In this document: positions 46,178 to 61,600 of the stretch, in pieces
Numbering within the stretch: position 1 is the stretch's first letter
How the letters are laid out: each line of letters starts with the position of its first letter
NCBI GenBank assembly: GCA_963920575.1
Contig: OY986966.1
Span: 2,376,130 to 2,440,129 of the forward strand
Reading direction: 5' to 3'
Source: Narthecium ossifragum
Taxonomy: Eukaryota; Streptophyta; Magnoliopsida; Dioscoreales; Nartheciaceae
Length of the DNA stretch: 64,000 bases
Position numbers and translations under genes: made by a program
The notes under the pieces: generated by a model
Told to the model about the DNA's origin: nothing
Database searches by the model: none
The model's input: the letters and a program-made list of their open reading frames with translations, nothing else

Positions 46178-48577
46178 TGTGAGGACCTGCCCCTCTTTTT
46201 CCTTTGGCTGGTTGTTGACCCAAGGGCAATTTGGGAAATTGCGCCTTGGCGGTGGTTTCACACTGGGTGTGCACACACATACCTTGTTTGGTGCTTGTGT
46301 TTGTTTAGAAAGGTTAGGTAGACCTGGGATCGGAAGTTCTGGGCTTGGGCCTGAGTCTCAGCCCAGGGTTGCCGTTCTGGGCAAGGGAGATCGATCTCGT
46401 TTGGTGGTGAGATCGATATGGACTGCCATCCAGATCGATCTGCATGGCATGGAGATCGATCTCTCTGTGCCTGGAAGTCGTTGGCGGTGGCGTTCGAAGG
46501 ACGGCCATGGCGATGGCCGTCGCTTCCCCTGTCAGGGGAGGGGAGACTTTTGCTCCCCTCCTTCGACTTTCCCTCGCCTTCGCCGGCTTTCCCCGGCCTT
46601 ATCCCCTTCTCCTTCCCTTCTCCTTGGATGCATTTTCCTTCTTCTTCTTCCTCGCGAGAGCTCTGTTTTCTTCCCCTGTTCCGGCAACCCTTTCCTCCTC
46701 CGTTCTCCCTCCTCCGGCCACCGTTCTCGGAGCTTGAGGGCTCGTTGGAACCGTGACGGCGTGAGGAAGATCCTAGGCTAGGTTTCGTGGATCGAAGCAG
46801 CTCTGTGAAGGTAGGGATCCTACTCAAAACTCCGGCTTGTTATGAGGGTTTAAATCCGGTTTTGTTTTCAATAGATCTCCTTGTGGAGTTGATGATTTCC
46901 GGTTTTGAAGCCATGAGTAGCTTCGTGGTTCTTAGATCTACCAGTCCATCAAGTTTGATGAGAAATGGTTGTGGTTTCCGGCAGTTTTCTTCACCGTTCG
47001 GCCACCGGTGAACCCATCGGGATCGATCTCATGGGATGAGATCGATCTCGTTTGGGGTGGCTCGCCCCGCCCGAGCGAGATCGATCTCCCTGAGGTTGGG
47101 AGATCTATCTCTTGGCGATCGGCTGAGATGTCTCTTGGGTCACGATCCAGATCGATCTCCATATGGGTGGAGATCGATCTTGTTGGAGGACTGGTGTGGT
47201 TGCTTCCTAACTCAAGGAAGATCGATCTCCCTTGAGGCAGTGAGGGTTTTTACACGTTTTAAATGCGATTTTGCCCGCGGGGCTTCGCATGTAAGTGGTT
47301 TTGACGGTTCTGCCCTTGGGGCTTACTACGTTGTTCATCATGCTTATTGTTTACCGCTTTGTGGTTAACCGAGGGAGTAATGAACCCTCGAGAATGCTTA
47401 GTATAAATGGGCCATGGGTTATGCCCTTTACCGCCTTATGGTGAACCGAAGGAGTCATGACCCTCGGGAGTGATAGTATAAATGGGCCGAAGGTGTGCCC
47501 TTGTTGTGCTGTTTGTTACTGCTTTCCCTACTCATATCCTGCCCTGCTTCCTGTGCATTAGACATGCTAGGTTATACTGGGTGGGGTTGACCCGTGAACT
47601 TCGGTGATCAATAGCTAAGTGGTGAATGCCGTTACCCCGACTCGTGTCCTCATGCTGGTGTCCAGTATGGGTGAGGGTGTCCTACAGGTATCGTCTGGCC
47701 CATCCTGTGTCAAGGACCGTCGGAGGTAGCCCAGTCCTCGAGCAGTGGCTATCGGAGGGACATACGTTGGACAGGAACCCTGGGGGGGCGGGAGAGCATC
47801 GATGGGATCGATGGACTCCCTGGCTAGACTTAGTCTTTGGTCGGGAGTTAGGGGTCGTGTTGGCTTTGCTACTTGGAGTACTGAGAGATGGTAGTCTTAA
47901 CCACGGTCGTTCCGTCAAGTGTGGAGATCCCGCTTGGAGAAGGGTGTTCTACTAGTAGCGTCATGTCCAGCATGTGTCAGGGATTGTCAGAGTTGCCCAC
48001 CCATGAGCAGCGGTTGTCGGAGGGGCGTACTTGGGACAGGAGCCCTTCGGGTTATTGACGGGATTTATGGGATCCTTGGCAAGCCTCAGTACTTGGCTTC
48101 AGAGTTGGTTTGTTGGGTGTTGCCTTCTAAGCGAGAGTGGTAGAGTAGGACCCTGCTGAGCTGTTGCTCATTCCTACCTGGATTGTGTTGCTTGCAGGTG
48201 CAGGTCCCCGCTCCTCTCCGGTGCTTCCCCGTCGGTCGTCTCGTGGTGGCGCGCCGGCACCTGACCATGTCTGAGGGTCAGGATGGTTTTGTTTGTGCCT
48301 TTGCGGAGACCCCGGTGGGCGTTGTAGCCTTTTGGGGACTGTTGTTGATCCCTTGTAAAGCTTGTTATACTAGAACCCTTGTGTAACTCTGTTATATCTG
48401 TTTTGTAATAGATATTAATAGATGTTGTTTAGTTTGCTTCCGCCTGGTTCTTGTTGTCAGCTGTTTCCGCCAGCTGTGTGGTAGTCTCAACTGTTTCCAC
48501 CAGTTGAGGCTAGTAGTCGTTGGTTCTTCCCCCTCGTGTCCCGGCCTGGTTGAGCGTCCACGGGTCGGGGCGCGACA
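46178..48577 (-). mobile_element. Solo LTR (2,400 bp), second copy, with 5-bp target duplication GTACT
   Basis: On the plus strand it begins TGTGAGGACCTG and ends CGGGTCGGGGCGCGACA, the inverse of the ends of the copy at 38869. GTACT flanks it on both sides (46173-46177 and 48578-48582). It lies inside a LINE fragment whose reading frame resumes on the other side. At least ten copies of GAGATCGATCTC-like palindromes lie in 46388-47230. Inner blocks match the first copy in inverse order (CCTGCACCTGCA, GAATGAGC..AACTCAG.AGGGT). The 222-codon frame on the plus strand is LTR sequence. Confidence 0.93.
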
Positions 48578-49523
48578 GTACTGGCCTTCCAATAGCCCAT
48601 AATAACTGATCTCCTTCTTGCCATCAAACAACCTCGATTGCCGCATAATTTAAGTGTTGAACAAAAGCATCATCAACTTGTACAATAAAAACCCATGATG
48701 GGGAGGTCGGTCTGGTTTAAGGTTCTTCCGTCGAAACTCCTCCATCAACCGTCACACCCTTCTAGCTAGCACTTCAACACTCTCCCCCCTCCCTTCAAAG
48801 ATGAGCTTATTCCTATCCTTCCAAACAGTCCAGAAAATGTAACCAATGAATGTCTTAAGCCTCTTGGCTAGCGGCCTGCTAGAAGAGGAGGAGAGTAAGA
48901 GAAACAAATCGTCAAAGTTTCCACCAAGCTGGCCCAAATCCTCTTCCCCAGCAACCATGCAAAACAGCTGCTGAACCCAAGGACACTCGACCAAGGCATG
49001 GGTAATCGTCTCCGATAGTGTGTCGCAACGAGGACATTCCCTGTCGGTGGCACCATAGTACCTCCACAAAGTCTCTTGGACTGGAATCTTCCCATGGAAC
49101 TTGCCAAATAAAATGTTTAATTCTCGGATCCACCGGCAGTCGCCAAACTGAGTTCCACCTCTCGAAATCACCTCCATTGCTTTGTAAACGCCTCTCCAAA
49201 AGAAAATTGTAGGCACTCGTAGTTGAGAAGGAACTCGACCCACTTGAAGCTATCAACATTAGAGAAGCGAGTATGGAGAACTCTCTCCGCCAAGGCCGGA
49301 TGACAAAGACTCATCACACGGCCAATGTCCCATTCACATCCATTCCGTAGGTCGCCCACCACCAGCCCATCTAGTCTTGATGTGTCATACAAACCTGGTC
49401 ATCTCACCAAAGCTTCCTCCCCACACCAAGTGTCATGAACGAAATTAATCCTACTGTTAAGGCCCGGTGCACAAGCCAAACCTTTTCGTAGCTCATCCGT
49501 CGCTTCACAAAGAGCATGCCAAT
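48578..49523 (-). pseudogene. LINE fragment with zf-RVT domain (right of the solo LTR)
   Basis: The minus-strand frame contains RINFVHDTWCGEEAL, then WIRELNILFGKFHGKIPVQE and CPRCDTLSETITHALVECPW, and WTVWKDRNKLIFEG. This is the zinc-binding C-terminal region of a plant LINE reverse transcriptase, with the CPxC...H...C pattern. A stop near 49400 and missing ends show that it is dead. It joins the RNase H part at 46177 across the solo LTR. Confidence 0.85.
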
Positions 49524-49609
49524 GTAAATTATATATTCTAAAACTGAGGGTAGTAAATTACCACCTCAGAAATTACAATGTATCAAACTTCAAAGTGGTC
49601 ACTGGAGAC

Positions 49610-51140
49610 TGATGGTGATCCATAGATGTGCTTATCTTCCAATTTTCTCTGCTTGGACCTTCATATTCTCGCCTCGGATATACGATGAGCATCATTTTTT
49701 AGTTACCACAGGTGTCGGCGTCAAGGCTTATAACCACCTCATGTGAGGTCTTAGGCTTGATTTTTGTGTGATAAATCTGTCTTGTATGGAGTTTTGTTTT
49801 ATCCACCTTAAAGTCAAGATTTAAGGGTTTTTTTAAAGAAAAAAAAAATGAGCATTGCTGATGCCAATTGTAAAGGTTCGTATTGCCGTGTGTTTTGCTG
49901 GTCCCTAACTACGAATGATCAAATTGCTGAGTGTTCTTAGGATGGTCCAGGAACTTTTAGAAAGCGTGCTGTAAAAGTGTTCGGGCTCAACTCGTATAAG
50001 AATATAATTTTTTTTAAAAAAATTTAAAGGAAATTCTGTGAATGATCAAATGGTGTTTTATTTAATTGTCTGTCATGCGTATGAACAGGCGTGCTCAAGT
50101 TTACCTGAAAGGATCGAGTCCTATAATAGCGTGCAAAAGATACACAATGCTTACGTACATTTGCGAGTAGAAAACATATTCTAGCTGAAGGTTGAGAATT
50201 GAGGAACTCGAGCATTTAAGTCCTTTAGTGTAATATCGATGTTCTTGAAGGTGGAACATGTAATTAGCCCAATAAACAAACTTGAAACATCAAGATGTTC
50301 TTGACCCGTCTTTTAAGAACAAAAGTGGCAATGCAATGATTTGAATCTGAAGAAGAACATGGGCAGTTGGACACATTAAAAGAACACACACACACACACC
50401 ATTTCATATCTAATCCAGAGGGACAGCTATATATACTTCAGGATTCCTTTGACTGTCCTACTTTTAATCCCGGACCAGCTTCTAATAAAGATCTTTTCTA
50501 TTCCTAATTCCAGACCAACCATAGGAAGAACAGCAAGCTAAACCATATGAACTCACGTGGATTGACTTCGTCGACGTGCAAATGGCAATACTATTTGCAT
50601 GCTTAAATAATATACTATCTAATATCCAAATATATCTTTTTAGGGTGGGTGGGGAAATTTATGAGTGTGGATCAAGTCGTCATGAATCCAATAGAGACAC
50701 AATGACCCCACGTGGTGCAACCACCCATGGCACTATCATTGATCTTCATATAAGTAAAAAAGACTTGGAATTCCATTTATGAGATTAGAAAAGTCTTTGG
50801 ATCATTGGATGGTTCTTGATTCTTTATTGGCTCTTCTTGAATTCTTGTTTTCCATTTATAATAAGAGCTCATCTGTTTTGCTGAAGGATTGGTTGGCTTA
50901 GAAGACAAGGGAAGGCTTTTGGGTGGCGGAAATCTTTCGATCGCTTGTTTATTATGGTCTCATGATTGGTTGTGGATTCTTGGGAGGCATAATGAGATGA
51001 GTGACTGGAGAAATGATGGCAGGGTTGTTACTAGGTTCGACTGACATACACTAGTTCTAATATTTGGGTGGTGGGAAGAGGGTGGATCACTGAGAGACAG
51101 ATTTGCTGGTTTTTCTAGTCATCTCTGAGGATTTGCAGGG
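49610..51140. other. Intergenic region before the HPCA1-like gene
   Basis: AT-rich. A short (CA)n run lies at about 50385-50398. No recognisable gene. The region 50880-51140 directly before the ATG is likely the promoter and leader. Confidence 0.4.
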
Positions 51141-56713
<5,573 letters not shown>

Positions 56714-57735
56714 TAAAGATTTTGTTTCTTTTCTTGTAATGTTCTTCTCCCATTGTATGCTATGTATATGTCTTTGCATGTATGAACCTAAATGACTCAT
56801 GGCTGCTGCCGAAATCCATATGATTGTTGCTGTTATGTTCAGTATAGATCAACACCTTTCTTTTTCTTCTTTCAACAATCCATTTTCAGATTATGGGCAT
56901 TTGTAACTCGTGGATCTATCCTGAAAAACTATATTCCTAAACTGGTTTTAGGTATACTGTCATGAATTGTTTCTGTAGATTTGACAAATTAACTGCTTTT
57001 TTTCTAAAACCACAGGAATATCTTAGGTATCAGACCATCTGTAGATGCCAGCTTCAGCTTAGGTATCATTTTGCAAGCTTGTTCATAGGCATAGATTCTC
57101 ACAAGGTTCCATGCATGTCTTTATGCTGCATTATGAACCTCTGAAGCAAGATCCTGCAACAAGATCCAAGTCCAAAGCCTTGTTTTAATTCCTAATTTGG
57201 GTATCATTTGCCTCCCATCCTCCATCAACCAAGATCACACTGCCATATATAGACCTCATTAGCTATGTAATCGAGTAGCAGCAGCACAGAAGTCTTCTTT
57301 CTTCCAGTTTATTAGTAGCAGCACAATAGTTTCTTAGACTATATGAGGCAATTAAACTCTGTTAAATACTAACTGGATTTGCAACCATCACATCTCTATA
57401 TCTGCAACCAAGAAAAAAGCAGTATAGAAGAAAAATCTAAAGGGTGTGAAGTAATAGCGCACAATATAGGAGCAAGGACAGGAACAAAAGAACATCTGAA
57501 CCAAAACGCATAACATGTATAGTTGAAGGAATGCTAATTGTTGCATAATGAAACATCATACACCTTGTTATTATGCACAAAAGATAAGTAAAAAAACCTT
57601 CATCGAACTCATCAAAGATATTGTCGTTGTTCTCATCGTTTTCAATTACCAACGGCATCACATTTTTGTCCAGGATCAAAGATAAAGATGGACCAAACAG
57701 TCATCGCTTATAAAAATATTTGCCTAAGTTACAAA
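56714..57735. other. Spacer between convergent receptor-kinase and ALG6 genes
   Basis: It probably holds both 3' UTRs. An 80-codon minus-strand frame (57437-57679) with an acidic DENNDNIFDEFDEG patch shows no family resemblance. No other gene is recognised. Confidence 0.4.
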
Positions 57736-60304
57736 CTAAAGAATCTTTTTTCCTGCCACTTCCAAGCCAATGCTTTCTGACAATGAATAATGTTTGATGT
57801 TGCTGTAGAAAGTCAATATTACAAACTGTGAGAAGCAAAGACACATAATGAGGGCCTCAAACAGAAAAGGATACTTTTCAGGAGGCTGGAATGTTAAATA
57901 CAAGAAATGTAGAAGAATGGAGCCCAACAAAGGCAAGGTCATCAGCAATCTCTTTATGACAATATTTTTATGTCCTCCCAACAAAGGCAAGGTCATCAGT
58001 ATTCTCTCGAGGGCATTATTTTCATGTCCTCTCTTGTTACTTCCTCCATCAGGTGAGTAGTAAATAAGACCCAAGAGCACAAGAATTGCTGCATACTGCA
58101 AGATGAGTTGATCCCGGCAAAGAAGAGGGTACATTGAGAACATGGCATAATACATCAGCCAGCCAAACATTAGAGGTTCTTGTTGTGCCAAAAGGCTGGC
58201 GGGTACAAGAGGCAGCAGAATTGACTTCTCATGTACTGATATTCTCCACGTGCAAGATGCAAAGAACAATTAGGCATCCTAGTGTATGGGAAATTCATAT
58301 ACAGAACACGGTAAGAGAAACATACCTTGGTAAGCAAACAAATAGAAGGACAAAGAGCTGTTCAGAAGAGCATAGATGAAACCACGATCACTAGGAACCC
58401 TTATTTGCTGAATGAAAGAGGGTAGGAAAGCTGAGACAGTGCAGATGAGACTGACAATCTTCAATGGCTGTATGGCCAACAATCTCTTCCACTTTATCAG
58501 AACAGACGTGGCACACCAAAAGTTGGCAACATAGTCCTCATATATTCCTCTCTCGAATGGAGCTAAGCGAGAAAGGACCTGGATTACATGTCAATAACAC
58601 TGCTTTTTGTTTAGCATACGTGGAAAGCAGCAGTTTATCAGCTAGTTGCTGCCTATTACAGTCATGACAGACCAAGATTTGAAGTTGGAATCAGAGCAGA
58701 AATAAATGAAAATAAATTTTATATTTACAGGTCAGGGAGAAAAGGTGAAGCTTTTAACCTCTAGTACTGCTTCAGGAGAAGTTAAATATGGCCACCAGAC
58801 AAGTGCAAATGTTGCCACAACCACAAAACCCAGTTTCAAGACCTCAAAAAATGAATTCTGACGCCTTAGGCATTTACCTAGAAGATGGCTGAAAAATGCT
58901 GGGGCAAAGTACATACTCATCTGAAATTAAAGCATTCATGTCAGCAAAACCAAACAAAGGAGGGGCAATATGACAACCATTAAGACATCCCTTCCATTCA
59001 AGTTCTAAAACTCCCTCTTTCACCCTTGTAGGCTAAGCATGTAATAAATTCTCAAGTCTGATGCAAACTAAAAAACAAGCGCAATCGAATTCAAACCTAG
59101 TATGTCATTTCACAATTGCATTTAAAGTAAACCTTTTCCAGGTCAATTAAGATAGAAAAAAAGAGGACTTGAGGATGAATCAGACTTTGTGTCTGGATTT
59201 GTTTACTTTACATTAGAATCTCGCCTGCATCAGCATATTTTATGCTGCCATTCCCTCTCTATCTTTCCTCTAACCAGGGGTCTTCTTTGATGCCGTATAA
59301 TGATTTTCCAATGAGCCAGCAGATTGATTGCAAGAGCACATATGAAAAACCTTACACAGGTCTTTGAAGATTCAGCAAGTACTTAAGGAATTAACGAAAA
59401 CGAAAGAAAAAAAACCTGTTTGTGATTGATCGCAAGAACAAAGAGAGCGGAACCAAGAATATCCTTCCCTGATAACACGGCAGCAATGGCTCCTAGCGCA
59501 AGCCCGAGGCTGATGCAATTGTACTGCAAGAAACCACACAAATTTAGAAAACAACTAGCAAACACATACCCGAAAACCCACTTAAAACCAACCTGGAAAT
59601 GCCCGTGATCAATTATAATCAAGGATGGATTGAGCAAGATCATGGCTAGCAGCCATGGAGCAGACTCGCCTTTATCTCCAATGCCTCGGCGGTAGTAAAC
59701 GTACACGAAATAGAAAGCAGCTGGGAAGAAGACTAGCAAATCGGAGGAGAGTACCGTCCATCTCATCAGCAGCTTCCTGCATTGGGCTAGTAAGACATCA
59801 AGTTTTTGGAATCAAGATAGTAGTCTCTACCCCACTCAAGAACCCTAAACCCCTTAGCCGACCACTAAAACAAGATCACCACACCCTCCCAAGAACAAGA
59901 ACCACTCACGATTCGTGAGACTCGAACCCCCGGGAGGATCCAAGCGCGAGGGCCTCGGGGCGCGATGCATTGATGAGGAGGGCGTGGGCTCGGCTCTGGA
60001 AGGCGGAGAGCGGAGGGTAGTCGAGCCCCCAGTACTGGAGGTCGTTAGAGGAGGTGTTCCTATACCACTCCGCCACCGGGGTGTGGAGGGTGATCTCCAT
60101 CCAGTGCCGCTGGGCCTCGTAGTCCCCGTACTTCGGCGGGGACCCCATCCCCGAGTAGGGACCTAGAGACACCAGCGCGCGAACGAGCAGCGCGAACAGC
60201 GCTACCGCCGCCGCAGTCGACGCCGTCAGGTATGGTGATGTCGACCAGGGGTAGCCACCGCCGGCGGTAGTGACGGACGATGGCCGGTGCCGGCGGCGAG
60301 TCAT
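57736..60304 (-). CDS. ALG6: ALG6 alpha-1,3-glucosyltransferase (dolichyl-P-Glc:Man9GlcNAc2-PP-dolichol)
   Basis: Six exons (minus): 60304-59910, 59776-59593, 59523-59416, 58920-58759, 58578-58326 and 58235-57736; 533 residues, slightly longer than the roughly 500 of other plants. It is a GT57 multi-pass ER membrane enzyme that adds the first glucose to the lipid-linked oligosaccharide. Conserved blocks: GDYEAQRHWMEIT (the luminal first loop, with the acidic residues important in GT-C enzymes), WGLDYPPLSAF, LLNPSLIIIDHGHFQYN, INHKQMSMYFAPAFF, RLAPFERGIYEDYVANFWC and FAYQVHEKSILLPLVPASLL. The extra length comes largely from an 18-residue in-frame tandem duplication at about 437-472 near the C-terminus. 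The start ATG is followed by a basic N-terminus (TRRRHR). Confidence 0.93.
57922..58029 (-). repeat. In-frame 54-bp tandem duplication inside ALG6 exon 6
   Basis: Unit 1 (58029-57976) encodes GHENNALERILMTLPLLG. Unit 2 (57975-57922) encodes GHKNIVIKRLLMTLPLLG. Other plant ALG6 proteins have this MTLPLL stretch once, as far as I remember. It lies at the start of a membrane helix. The reading frame is kept. Confidence 0.92.
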
Positions 60305-60479
60305 CGCACTCGCTGGCTCTCGGTTGGATCTTGACTCTCGATTTCGATCTCGATCTCGATTTGGCGATGAGTTGGATTAGTTTGGGTTGGTGAGGCCTAC
60401 TCTGTGATGGGCTTTGGTTTTGGTGAGTTCCAAAGCCCATTGGAGCTAGGATCAAACCAAAGCTATGTCCTTGAAGTTA

Positions 60480-61595
60480 TGCTAAACGTCAGTAAAGTAA
60501 CCCAGTGAAGCTTTTTGACCCTGAGATACCTGGGATCACATGGACCTACCTCAGAATTAGAAAATCGTCCGAAATCAACTCAGACTTAGACTTGACTTCT
60601 AGTAACAGGGTTCGAACTGAAGACCTCTTCTGTGACACAATGAAATAACTCTAGTCACTTGAGTAACAGCTTAAACCAAGTTTATATTAACATAGTGATT
60701 CTTAAGACACTCTTTTATATTACACGAAATTCGAACTCATACCTCCGCTCCGAGACTGAAAGAACATTAAAGGTGCGTTGGTATTAATATAATTTAACAC
60801 GTCCTCTAAAATGTGTGCTCGGATGATCATGAAAAATTATACTAGTTAAGAAGATCCAAGGTAAGAGAAGTCTAAAATGTTACCAGACATTGAATCTTAG
60901 TCATCATGGGATATAAAGTAAAAGTAAAATAATTGAAATCAATGGAAGTGAAGAAGAAAAATAATAAAAGTCAAAGGAGAGAATAAGATTGGTATGCAAT
61001 ATCATATCTATTAACTCTAATAAGTACAAGTTGATTGAATTCACTGTCTCCATGTGTCCGTAGATTATTTCAAAATTTCCAATCTCGACAACGTCTAAAA
61101 GGCTCAATCTGGACGGGCCATATCCCACACAAGATAACGGGCCACTCGTACCCATTATTAGTTGAATCTTTTAATGCCCTCCAAATTATCAGACCTGTCT
61201 TTTCCATGCTATAGATCTCCAAGTCCAATATAATCCGTTGAAGCACATTAAGCAACAATTGAATTTTTATAAGGGTGCAGCTTCAAATGCCATTATGCTT
61301 CTGTGTCATATTCTTAGGATTGTAAATTAGTAATATTGCTCGTCATGGAGTTTCGAATTGAACAAGTTCATCAGTGGATCGAACCACTAAAACTTTAGCT
61401 TGTAATTTCCATATCAACAATTAATACTCTCTGTTCATTATTAGGTCATTAGCAAGAGCTTCAGCAGCTAAAACACCCTTGAGTTAAAAACAAACATGAC
61501 AACACCAAAAGGTGAAAAAGAAAAAGAAAACAAAAGAAAGAAGAAAAAACTACAACAGTTGGTCAGAAGAAGCTAATTGGTGCCAGTAACAAGCA
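60480..61595. other. Intergenic spacer between ALG6 and the MTHFR gene
   Basis: The block 60560-60840 holds GGGTTCGAACTGAAGACCTC and ATTCGAACTCATACCTCC, the inverse of B-box-like tRNA/SINE text, so SINE remnants on the minus strand are possible. The rest is AT-rich with no gene recognised. Confidence 0.4.
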
Positions 61596-61600
61596 ACAAA

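Larger units (their letters stand above)
45034..49605. mobile_element. Putative MULE with related inverted ends enclosing gene and LINE fragments
   Basis: The left end (from about 45046) and the reverse complement of the right end (about 49525-49603) share CACTTTG, GTAATTTC.GA and TGGTAATTTAC, then TTTTA.AATA and AATTTA, over about 75 bp with gaps. The left text (GGGGATTTTGCACTTTGGTATC) also resembles the ends of the MULE at 2398-3549. No target duplication is evident. Inside, in order, are receptor-kinase fragments, a CT-rich spacer (45835-46020), and a LINE fragment split by a solo LTR. Confidence 0.5.
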
